The notes below the pieces were generated by a model. That model was not told the DNA's origin, ran no database searches, and saw only the letters and a program-made list of their open reading frames with translations. A DNA stretch of 26,725 bases, taken from IMG/VR virus record IMGVR_UViG_3300025785_000076, positions 1-26,725 of that record; one strand, 5' to 3'. This DNA comes from a virus. A program made the position numbers and the translations under genes. Shown in pieces: positions 1 to 6,090 of this stretch (its first letter is position 1; each line of letters opens with the position of its first letter).

Positions 1-646
1 ATATTGCAAGTTCAAGTTCAGCTTTTCGTGTTTTATAAACATCTTCGTATTTTCCTAACTGGCTTTGCACCACGTTGTTGGCAACAAGATAGTCATACAA
101 CTTAGTTGGGTTCTTGACTCCAGTTGCAACATCGTCAAAGATGCCTTCCAGCTCACCGATGATCTCGCTTGTGCGTTCGGCAAGTCGATCTTGAATAGTG
201 GGACGGTAGGCTACTTGTTCTGCTGTTGCAATCTCTGCAACGGGCTCGGGTTCGGCCTTGGCCACAACTTCCATCACGCTGTCGATGATGAACTCAATGT
301 GACGTCCACGGAACGGCATGCCGGCACGGTGTGCCATGATAAGGCTGCACACTGTCATGGGCAGCAAGCGATCTCCGGCACGGTTAAACGCTTTGACTTC
401 TTCAATTGAAAGTTTGCTGTTTTTTTGCAGCCACTCAACCACATACTTCTTGCAGTCTTTTTGACTGTAGTAATAATTGTAGTAGTAGAAACTCTTACGC
501 AACTTGTTGTCAAATCGCTCATTGTCCCACTCGGCTGCGTCAGCAGTCCACTCAGGTTCTGAACCTGTGTACTTTTCATCTGCGAAAGCAACTCGTGTTT
601 GACGTGGTGCTTTGGTTTTGATCTTGATGCCTGCTACTGTTGCCAT
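1..646 (-). CDS. Conserved hypothetical T4-like phage protein, 3' end beyond window
   Basis: The minus strand is open from an ATG at 646 to the left window edge, giving 215 residues with no stop. The N-terminus reads MATVAGIKIKTKAPRQTR. A tyrosine-rich segment (SFYYYNYYYSQKD, about residues 52-64) follows, then PMTVCSLIMAHRAGMPFRGRH (about 96-116) and IQDRLAERTSEIIGELEGIFDD (about 150-171). The sequence is charged and soluble-looking, with no signal peptide or membrane segment. I associate this type of protein with uncharacterised genes of T4-like phages of aquatic bacteria, but I cannot assign a function. The start is supported by AAGGAAAAC upstream. The gene follows the 66-residue gene after a 9-nt gap, so it is probably the last visible member of the small minus-strand early operon. 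Plus-strand ORFs across this region are antisense shadows. Confidence 0.85.
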   Translation of the reverse strand, partial: MATVAGIKIKTKAPRQTRVAFADEKYTGSEPEWTADAAEWDNERFDNKLRKSFYYYNYYYSQKDCKKYVVEWLQKNSKLSIEEVKAFNRAGDRLLPMTVCSLIMAHRAGMPFRGRHIEFIIDSVMEVVAKAEPEPVAEIATAEQVAYRPTIQDRLAERTSEIIGELEGIFDDVATGVKNPTKLYDYLVANNVVQSQLGKYEDVYKTRKAELELAI

Positions 647-655
647 GAGTTTTCC

Positions 656-856
656 TTAACGAATTGGGTCTGTGCCTGTGCTGAACCAGTGTGCATTTTC
701 TTGCAGTTCTACTGCCTTACAATGCAACTCAAAACTCAAGTTTTGGAAGTATGTAAGATGTCCGAGACTCTCTTGCACAATTTTGCTTGCCTTTGCGGCG
801 TATTTTTCAGCCTGCAATAACTTACGAGCAACTTGCTTGTCTGTTAGCTTTTTCAT
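656..856 (-). CDS. Small hypothetical phage protein (66 aa)
   Basis: The protein is 66 residues, starting MKKLTDKQVARKLLQAEKYAAKAS. An upstream in-frame ATG at 901 would add 15 residues, but the start at 856 is preferred. It has a good ribosome-binding site (AAGGAACGTGT just before ATG), and it overlaps the stop of the preceding gene as ATGA (853-856), the usual sign of translational coupling. The first half is lysine- and alanine-rich and probably helical. The C-terminus (WFSTGTDPIR) is polar. No catalytic motif or membrane segment is visible and I do not recognise the family. It lies in a minus-strand operon behind the 77-residue gene. Small genes of this kind in T4-like phages are often early host-takeover or accessory functions, but nothing here shows which. 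Confidence 0.7.
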   Translation of the reverse strand: MKKLTDKQVARKLLQAEKYAAKASKIVQESLGHLTYFQNLSFELHCKAVELQENAHWFSTGTDPIR

Positions 857-1086
857 ACACGTTCCTTTTTCACGCGGCCAATGCGGCCGGCTTTGTTCCA
901 ATCATACACAACGCCATCAGGGCAAAGCCCATCTTTGACACTGTCTACACCAAAAATCCCACAAACCTCAAAGTCCGCACCTTTAATGGTTACAAACTCG
1001 TCTACAAGTTTTGCGGCTTCCATTGCTGTGTCCAAGCTATCAAAAGCACCACGAACAAAACCTGTGTTATCTATTACTTTATACAT
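853..1086 (-). CDS. Small hypothetical phage protein (77 aa), probably leaderless
   Basis: The protein is 77 residues, starting MYKVIDNTGFVRGAF, with a central DEFVTIKGADFEVCGIFGVDSVKDG and a basic tail (NKAGRIGRVKKERV). I have an impression of similar small genes in T4-like phages of aquatic bacteria but know no function. The start codon at 1086 lies six bases downstream of a perfect TATAAT box (1093-1098), so there is no room for a Shine-Dalgarno site and the transcript should begin at or next to the A of ATG. The next in-frame ATG is at residue 22, inside the conserved-looking part, so 1086 is the best start. The stop overlaps the start of the 66-residue gene by four bases, which forms an operon with the genes at 656-856 and 1-646. 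Confidence 0.75.
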   Translation of the reverse strand: MYKVIDNTGFVRGAFDSLDTAMEAAKLVDEFVTIKGADFEVCGIFGVDSVKDGLCPDGVVYDWNKAGRIGRVKKERV

Positions 1087-1092
1087 GCCATT

Positions 1093-1121
1093 ATTATAAC
1101 GCAGAAACCATTTTGAGTCAA
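1093..1121 (-). promoter_or_regulatory. Sigma-70 consensus promoter for the 1086-to-1 operon
   Basis: Read on the minus strand, TTGACT (1116-1121) is followed by a 17-bp spacer and TATAAT (1093-1098). The -10 hexamer is perfect and the -35 has one mismatch to TTGACA. Six bases (AATGGC) separate the -10 box from the ATG at 1086, so the expected +1 is the A of the start codon. The element sits in the 36-bp gap behind the 1123-1389 gene. It should be read by unmodified host RNA polymerase early in infection. Function is inferred from sequence only. Confidence 0.85.
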
Positions 1122-1122
1122 G

Positions 1123-1389
1123 TTAGTACATTAGTGTGGCCATTAGGTACCACTGCTCAAACTCGTTAACACATACTTCAAATTTTGCTGTCAGTTCTGT
1201 GTACTTATGTGTTACTTTTGACAACCGCCTACATTCTACCATTTCACGATCCATGGCAATGTAGGCATCGTTGCAGTTTGAGTAGATCTTGTACAAGGTG
1301 CTACGGGCTTTGATATCTTTAGTATCCTGCACCATTTTCAAGCACTTTTGCAGGTGCTCATAGTGTTTCATGTGCGTTGGGGTTGTCAT
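1123..1389 (-). CDS. Small hypothetical phage protein (88 aa), probably leaderless
   Basis: The longest reading starts at 1395, but that ATG lies directly against the TATAAT box and would be upstream of the transcription start. The start is therefore placed at the second ATG (1389), giving 88 residues beginning MTTPTHMKHYEHLQKCLK. The protein looks all-helical and charged, with KCLKMVQDTKDIKARSTLYK near the N-terminus and ELTAKFEVCVNEFEQWYLM near the C-terminus. No catalytic motif or transmembrane segment is seen and the family is not recognised. A later ATG at 1371 is possible but also lacks a ribosome-binding site. The gene is transcribed away from gp14 from its own consensus promoter, and its stop is followed by the promoter of the next operon. 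Confidence 0.7.
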   Translation of the reverse strand: MTTPTHMKHYEHLQKCLKMVQDTKDIKARSTLYKIYSNCNDAYIAMDREMVECRRLSKVTHKYTELTAKFEVCVNEFEQWYLMATLMY

Positions 1390-1395
1390 GCCCAT

Positions 1396-1424
1396 ATTAT
1401 AAACTCTACATCATTCGTTGTCAA
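1396..1424 (-). promoter_or_regulatory. Perfect sigma-70 consensus promoter for the 88-aa gene
   Basis: Minus strand: TTGACA (1419-1424), a 17-bp spacer, TATAAT (1396-1401). Both hexamers and the spacing match the ideal bacterial sigma-70 promoter. The ATG at 1389 is separated from the -10 box by six bases (ATGGGC), which predicts transcription starting at the A of the start codon. The layout is the same as at 1093-1121. The promoter is divergent from the late-type element for gp14. Confidence 0.88.
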
Positions 1425-1428
1425 ATGT

Positions 1429-1438
1429 GGTAAATATA
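1429..1438 (+). promoter_or_regulatory. Candidate T4-type late promoter for gp14-gp15-Nudix
   Basis: GGTAAATATA lies on the plus strand 18 bp before the GTG start of gp14. T4 late promoters consist of a single TATAAATA-like -10 element, and similar TAAATA elements occur upstream of four minus-strand genes in this window. A start about six bases downstream of TAAATA would leave a leader of roughly 14 nt that still contains the AGGA ribosome-binding site at 1445-1448. It lies within 5 bp of the divergent early -35 box. Confidence 0.5.
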
Positions 1439-1455
1439 CAAAACAGGACAAAAAC

Positions 1456-2823
1456 GTGGCAAGACTCAGTTTATGGAAAGACGGCTTACACAGCAACGAT
1501 TATAAATTCTTTGATCGCCGTATCAGCGAGATGTTTACCGTCGGCGGAACTGGTATTTTGCTGCACAAATATTTGGGCCCGATCACACAGGGCACCCAAG
1601 TAACAACCACTGCACCTGCCACTGTGGTTACCAATGTATTGGCTGTGAGTGACACTGCCAACATCAATATTGGTGATACTGTGACCTGCACCAATGTGCC
1701 TACCAATGCTAGTGTGATTGCTAAAAATGCGTCAACTATTACACTCAGTGCCAATATTGCAGCCAACGTTGCCGCAGGCACTACTGTGGGCATCAGCACC
1801 TATGCTACCAAACCCAGCTACACCAATCAAAGCGAGCAAAACATTCAAGATCTCTTGTGGATGGAAAATAGAGATCGCAAGTACGACACCAGTGTCTACA
1901 AGATGCGTGGAATTTATCAGCGCCAGGATCAGGACTTTGATCTTAGTCAGTTTGGTTTATTCTTGGCTACCGGTACAATCTTTATGACTTTCCACCTGCG
2001 TGACATGGTAGATTTACTTGGTCGCAAGTTGATGAACGGTGATGTGTTGGAGCTACAGCACTTGACTGACTATGACGCACTAAATCAAGATGTTCCTGCT
2101 GCACTCAAACGCTATTATGTTGTTGGAGACGGCAGTTTTGCAAGTGAAGGTTTTAGTCCCACATGGTGGCCACACTTGTGGCGTGTCAAACTGAATCCTC
2201 TAGTAGACAGTCAAGAATACAAAGACATTCTTAACAATATTAAAGCTGGCAATAGCACAACTCCAATTGGACAAATCTTAAGTACACTAGATACTAACTT
2301 GAAGATCAACGATGCTACTGTACGTGAAGGCGAAGCCAATGTACCATTTAGTGGTTACGACACCAGCAGCCTATACGAAGTTCCACTATTACCAGATGGA
2401 CTGTTGCCTAATCAACCTGAGAAAACTGCCGACGACGTCATTGACAGTGCAGATGAAATACTTGACACTGCCGACGAAGATGTGTTGGCGCCACCGACTC
2501 CTATATACGGTTATCTATCGGGTGCTGCTGTTGCGCCAAACGATCTGGCAATGGGCGTTGGTATACAGTTCCCTATCAATGCCATTAGCGGCGACTACTT
2601 CCTGCGTACAGACTACGTGCCAAATCGTGTGTTCCAATACAATGGCAAAATGTGGGTCACAGTCAATGATGTACAACGCACAAGCCTCACACAGGGCTCA
2701 AACAATCAAACACAGTTGGGCACATTTGTCAATGCTTCAGGTACCTTTACTAATGATCAGGGTCAACAGGTTCCTGTACGACAAAGCCTTAGCACAGCTC
2801 TTACTCCGAAAGCAGATAATTAA
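1456..2823 (+). CDS. gp14: T4 gp14-like neck (head-completion) protein
   Basis: The gene product is 455 residues from a GTG start, beginning MARLSLWKDGLHSNDYKFFD. The GTG is chosen over an upstream ATG at 1348 because AGGA (1445-1448) lies seven bases before it and the upstream part overlaps the divergent gene. The conserved core runs from about residue 128 to 258: NIQDLLWMENRDRKYD, SVYKMRGIYQ, DFDLSQFGLFLATGTIFMTF, LLGRKLMNGDVLELQHL and WWPHLWRVKLNPLVDSQEYKD. This layout resembles T4 gp14, which seals the filled head at the neck before tail joining. Position directly before gp15 matches T4 gene order. Residues about 45-115 look like an inserted Thr/Ala-rich beta module, and the C-terminus carries a further domain (GDYFLRTDYVPNRVFQYNG), so the protein is longer than T4 gp14. 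The stop overlaps the gp15 start (TAATG). Confidence 0.78.
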   Translation: MARLSLWKDGLHSNDYKFFDRRISEMFTVGGTGILLHKYLGPITQGTQVTTTAPATVVTNVLAVSDTANINIGDTVTCTNVPTNASVIAKNASTITLSANIAANVAAGTTVGISTYATKPSYTNQSEQNIQDLLWMENRDRKYDTSVYKMRGIYQRQDQDFDLSQFGLFLATGTIFMTFHLRDMVDLLGRKLMNGDVLELQHLTDYDALNQDVPAALKRYYVVGDGSFASEGFSPTWWPHLWRVKLNPLVDSQEYKDILNNIKAGNSTTPIGQILSTLDTNLKINDATVREGEANVPFSGYDTSSLYEVPLLPDGLLPNQPEKTADDVIDSADEILDTADEDVLAPPTPIYGYLSGAAVAPNDLAMGVGIQFPINAISGDYFLRTDYVPNRVFQYNGKMWVTVNDVQRTSLTQGSNNQTQLGTFVNASGTFTNDQGQQVPVRQSLSTALTPKADN

Positions 2824-4211
2824 TGTCAACCCCTTCAAATTACTTTTACGACGGACAGGTACGTAAATTCATTAGTCAATTTATTAGATTGGTGTCGGAC
2901 TTTTATGTGGAGTTTGGCAAAGACCGTAACGGAATTACTAGTCTGCAACGTGTGCCGGTCATGTACGGAGATCCAAGTCGCCAGGCTGCACAGATTATCC
3001 GCAACAATAGCGAAAACACCATCAATGCTGTACCAGCCATGGCAGTCTATGTTGGCGGACTAGAATACGATCGTGATCGAGTGCTAAACCCTTACGTTGT
3101 CGAAACCATGCAGATACGTCAACGTGAGTTCGACCCCGTGACTGGTACTTATGGCAACAAACAAGGAGCATCCTATAGCATTGATCGATTAATGCCTGTG
3201 CCTTATAAACTGACACTAAAGATGGATGTGTGGACCAGCAACACTGAACAAAAACTTCAGTTAGTTGAACAGATTGGTGTGTTGTTTAATCCAGCATTGG
3301 AAATACAAAGCACAGACAACTACATTGACTGGAGCAGTTTGAGTGCCGTATTTTTAACTGACACAAACTGGGATAGCCGTAGTGTGCCCACAGGCGGCGA
3401 AGAGCCTATCAGTGTGTTTACCTACACATTTGAAATTCCTATCTGGATCAGCACCAGTGTCAAGGTCAAGAAGATGGGCGTTATACAACAGGTCATCACC
3501 AACTTCCAAGATCTCAGCACATTAGAAAGTCTAGGCACTCAACAGGTGATCTCTGTACTGAACTATGGCGTGCTGCTGAACTCCTATGTTACCGGTGGTA
3601 CTCCTTACTATACATTAAAATTACTCAAACCCGAAGACATAGCAGTTTACAATGAATACGGAGTAGATGGAGTAATTGGAACTAGACGTGCTTGGGCACC
3701 TCTACTGGACGAGTATGGTAATTTTATATCTGGGTCAACTGAGATTCGTTTAAGTCAACCAAATGGCAGCGAGATTGTAGGCACTGTGGCAACTAATCCT
3801 GCAGATCCTAGCACCTTGCTCTACACACCATTTGGTGATACACTACCTGCAAATACTCTGAATCCTATCAACGCTATCATTGATCCACAAAATGTCAATG
3901 TGGGCAGTTTCTTAACTAACCCAGCAACCGGAACTCGTTATTTGTTGATCAATGACATTGGTGATTACAGTAACTCCAACGGTGCTTTGGCTTGGCGTGG
4001 TACTGACGGACAAGATTTGGTTGCTCACGCCAATGATATTGTACAGTACAACGGAGTACATTGGACAGTATCGTTTGACAGTGCTAACGAAAATAGTTTA
4101 CAATATGTTACTAATCTAACAACCGGTATTCAATATAAATGGCAAGACATGCAATGGACAAAGAGCTACGACGGAATGTACAATCAAGGCGACTGGATGC
4201 TGGTACTCTAA
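2823..4211 (+). CDS. gp15: T4 gp15-like tail sheath stabiliser and completion protein
   Basis: The protein is 462 residues. The N-terminal half fits gp15, the hexameric ring that caps the contracted-tail sheath and joins the tail to the neck. It starts SNYFYDGQVRKFISQFIRLVSDFYVEF and has LQRVPVMYGD at about 41-50. YSIDRLMPVPYKLTLKMDVW lies at about 118-137, followed by QKLQLVEQIGVLFNPALEIQ, the counterpart of the IVEQILPYFQP segment of T4 gp15. YTFEIPIWIST is at about 201-211. From about residue 255 the protein continues with roughly 200 residues not present in T4 gp15, including TRYLLINDIGDY and DIVQYNGVHWTVSFD, which look like a beta-rich appended domain. It starts inside the stop of gp14 (TAATG), so the two are probably translated in a coupled way. 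Its 3' end overlaps the reading frame of the Nudix gene. Confidence 0.88.
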   Translation: MSTPSNYFYDGQVRKFISQFIRLVSDFYVEFGKDRNGITSLQRVPVMYGDPSRQAAQIIRNNSENTINAVPAMAVYVGGLEYDRDRVLNPYVVETMQIRQREFDPVTGTYGNKQGASYSIDRLMPVPYKLTLKMDVWTSNTEQKLQLVEQIGVLFNPALEIQSTDNYIDWSSLSAVFLTDTNWDSRSVPTGGEEPISVFTYTFEIPIWISTSVKVKKMGVIQQVITNFQDLSTLESLGTQQVISVLNYGVLLNSYVTGGTPYYTLKLLKPEDIAVYNEYGVDGVIGTRRAWAPLLDEYGNFISGSTEIRLSQPNGSEIVGTVATNPADPSTLLYTPFGDTLPANTLNPINAIIDPQNVNVGSFLTNPATGTRYLLINDIGDYSNSNGALAWRGTDGQDLVAHANDIVQYNGVHWTVSFDSANENSLQYVTNLTTGIQYKWQDMQWTKSYDGMYNQGDWMLVL

Positions 4212-4618
4212 TTGGCGCTGGTGCGTTGATTTACTGTCGAGCAACTCACAGATATCTTTTTTTACTACGCAACGATGGTGCTCACAGCGGCACCTGGGGT
4301 CTTGTGGGCGGTAAGATTGAGCCCAACGAAACTGTGGTTGCTGGATTAACTAGAGAAATAGCCGAAGAGTTAGGTGGCATTATTGCGGATGCTAAACTAG
4401 TTCCTATTGAAAAGTTCACCAGTGATACAGGTAAGTTTGAATACCATACCTATGTTATACGAGTTGACGAGGAGTTTGCTCCGGTACTAAATCGAGAGCA
4501 TAGAGGCTACTGCTGGGTACCATTGGATGATTACCCTAAGCCCCTACATCCTGGAGTATGGCGCAGTTTCAAATTTGCCAGTGTGATTGACAAGATCCGC
4601 ACCCTTGAAAGTTTATAA
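4139..4618 (+). CDS. Nudix hydrolase (MutT-like)
   Basis: The protein is at most 159 residues. It has a complete Nudix box, GX5EX7REUXEEXG, at residues 58-80 (GGKIEPNETVVAGLTREIAE, then ELG): glycine 58, glutamate 64, Arg-Glu 72-73, Glu-Glu 76-77, glycine 79. Nudix enzymes hydrolyse nucleoside diphosphates linked to another moiety, using divalent metal held by the box glutamates. The fold begins at about residue 24 (LIGAGALIYCRATHRYLFLLR). The substrate cannot be deduced. T4 also encodes a Nudix protein, and in phages these are proposed to clean nucleotide pools or act on dinucleotides or capped RNA. The start is uncertain. ATG codons at 4139 and 4154 lie inside gp15 and lack a clear ribosome-binding site, and an unusual ATT overlaps the gp15 stop at 4211. 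The 3' end overlaps a convergent gene by 6 bp. Confidence 0.9.
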   Translation: MARHAMDKELRRNVQSRRLDAGTLIGAGALIYCRATHRYLFLLRNDGAHSGTWGLVGGKIEPNETVVAGLTREIAEELGGIIADAKLVPIEKFTSDTGKFEYHTYVIRVDEEFAPVLNREHRGYCWVPLDDYPKPLHPGVWRSFKFASVIDKIRTLESL

Positions 4619-5365
4619 GTCTACTTCTAGAGTAAAGTCTCTGAAGTCAATTTGACGCAGGTTAAGTTGGTATTTCCAACTTTCGGGCATGTAGTAATCC
4701 TTAGATGGGCTTACTCGAACAAAGTCAACATCAGAATACAATTTCATGACCTGTAGCATAGTCTTTTCGAAGTAGGCTTCTGTGGTCAAACTTTCAACAG
4801 AAGGGTAGCCACGTGTGCCTGCATACACGTTGAATTGACGAGTGGTATGTCCACTGTGCTGGTCAAAGCCCATTAGATAAACTGTACGGTGTCCATCAAA
4901 GCAGGCAAGATATGCTGCGGTAGCACCCATGTCCCAGTTAGGTGCTTGCGGCACGTTGTAGAACTTGCCGGGATAGCTCAGGACCATGGCATTGGTACCA
5001 TACACAATGGTTTGGTAGTTATAGCCTTTTTCAATAATCTCTTGCGCCATTTCATCGTTGGCTACAACAAAGTCAGGTGTATAGTCACGTAAGATAGCAT
5101 TACAACCGTAAGTCTGTACTGCACCTGCTGCCAACAATCCGCCTTTGTGATTGTCTAGTAACTGGAACAAGTTGCCATTGGGATATAGTTCAGTACGGCT
5201 AGGACCATTGCCCAACACTACTGCACGGTTGGATATTTGTCGATTAGTAACTGCGCTAGGCACATATTCAGCAGTTTTGACCCATGCACCTCCGGTGTAG
5301 TTCAACTCGCGAAGTATTTCTTCACCTACATAGTTGCTACGGTACATTTGTTTAATTTTTTGCAT
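4613..5365 (-). CDS. DUF115/MptE-like Rossmann protein, possible sugar-transfer enzyme
   Basis: The protein is 250 residues. Motifs in order are AVVLGNGPSR (48-57), a glycine-rich nucleotide-binding-like loop after a beta strand; GAVQTYGCNAI (81-91); PDFVVANDEMAQE (97-109); and YLMGFDQHSG (163-172). This order (GxGPS, later NAI, then a PDxxxxxD segment) is the pattern of the DUF115/MptE-like group. That group includes archaeal 6-hydroxymethylpterin pyrophosphokinase and proteins linked to flagellin and surface glycan modification. The phage protein could therefore be a glycan-modifying enzyme acting on fibres or on host surface sugars, but the substrate is unknown. It starts within the stop of the upstream fibre gene (TAATG at 5365), so it is translationally coupled to it. 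This suggests a link to the virion. Its stop overlaps the convergent Nudix gene. Confidence 0.6.
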   Translation of the reverse strand: MQKIKQMYRSNYVGEEILRELNYTGGAWVKTAEYVPSAVTNRQISNRAVVLGNGPSRTELYPNGNLFQLLDNHKGGLLAAGAVQTYGCNAILRDYTPDFVVANDEMAQEIIEKGYNYQTIVYGTNAMVLSYPGKFYNVPQAPNWDMGATAAYLACFDGHRTVYLMGFDQHSGHTTRQFNVYAGTRGYPSVESLTTEAYFEKTMLQVMKLYSDVDFVRVSPSKDYYMPESWKYQLNLRQIDFRDFTLEVDL

Positions 5366-6078
5366 TAGTGTTTCCCAACCACCACTTCGATGGTTTCTAT
5401 TGTGTCTGTATTTATTGCGGTCAGTGCTTTACCAATTACACAGCCTGGTACAAATTTTTTATTGTCAATGGCCTGTGCAACTCCTGGAATTGTGCTGGTC
5501 ACTAATACTGCACCTTTGGCTACAGGGCCCTTTACTTGGCAGGGTACACGTCCTTGTAGAGCGATTGGCAGGCCGTTAGAGTCACTGTTCATCAAATAGG
5601 CAGGATCTGTAGATACTACTCCTGCTACTGCGCTGTCATGGTCTACTGTAGAGATAGTAACTTCTGCTGTGCCGCCAAATACAACTACTGTGCCTGGTGC
5701 ATAGGTGGCATCGGCTGTATAATTTTCTGCCAAGTCAGCGTACAAGGCATGTGTGCTTGTGCCATAAATGTTACCAAACCAGTTGGTAGTAGATCCAAGG
5801 TTAATGGTTACGTTTGAACTGGGAATAATACTGGTTGTGATAGTACCACCAGTAAATGTACCGCCACTGCTGAATGCTACACCGTTGGCGTAGAACACAC
5901 CGTTGCTGACAACCAAACTACCATTAACTGCAAACACGTTGGCACTAGGGTTGAAAGTTAGACTGGGACTAGCAAACTGGCTAGTTATTCTACCGGCAGT
6001 GGTATTATACATCCCAACGTAGAAATTGTTGGGATCTGTAACTGCTGGTAAAATCTGTGTGCTACTGGAGACCAGCAT
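5365..6078 (-). CDS. Short tail-fibre protein with C-terminal ADLAENY domain
   Basis: The protein is 237 residues. The N-terminal part is Ser/Thr/Asn-rich beta sequence (FNPSANVFAVNGSLVVSNG, VFYANGVAFSSGG), followed by the fibre motif NVTINLGSTTNWFGNIYGTS at about 89-108. From residue 110 there is a compact C-terminal domain: HALYADLAENY, GTVVVFGGTAEVT, AGVVSTDPAYLMN, GRVPCQVKGPVAKGAVL, VIGKAL and a terminal IEVVVGKH. The same domain ends the fibre gene at 18372-19538. Its order (AD-AE start, GVVS-P, RVP, G-V--GD/A) resembles the G2-type intramolecular chaperone domain found at the ends of phage spikes, but I cannot confirm autocleavage. The start is strongly supported by AAAGGAG eight bases upstream. 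The gene follows the 1034-residue virion gene after 12 bp. Confidence 0.78.
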   Translation of the reverse strand: MLVSSSTQILPAVTDPNNFYVGMYNTTAGRITSQFASPSLTFNPSANVFAVNGSLVVSNGVFYANGVAFSSGGTFTGGTITTSIIPSSNVTINLGSTTNWFGNIYGTSTHALYADLAENYTADATYAPGTVVVFGGTAEVTISTVDHDSAVAGVVSTDPAYLMNSDSNGLPIALQGRVPCQVKGPVAKGAVLVTSTIPGVAQAIDNKKFVPGCVIGKALTAINTDTIETIEVVVGKH

Positions 6079-6090
6079 TGCGGTCTCCTT

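Noticed and set aside
65-621. Open plus-strand reading frames of 114 and 71 residues, and a minus-strand frame at 355-591
   Set aside because: They are cysteine- and histidine-rich shadows of the minus-strand partial gene that runs from 646 to the left edge with a good ribosome-binding site and coherent protein sequence.
1348-1455. ATG-initiated 36-residue N-terminal extension of gp14
   Set aside because: It overlaps the divergent early gene and both promoters and has no ribosome-binding site. The GTG at 1456 has AGGA at the right distance and starts the natural MARLSLWKDG sequence.
2312-2866. Plus-strand 184-residue frame overlapping gp14 and gp15
   Set aside because: It is out of frame with two recognised genes, has no ribosome-binding site, and spans their junction without independent features.
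5408-5417. ATAAATA element on the minus strand upstream of the Rossmann-type gene
   Set aside because: It lies inside the coding sequence of the fibre gene (codons for AINTD), and that gene is translationally coupled to the next, so an internal late promoter is not needed. It may be chance.
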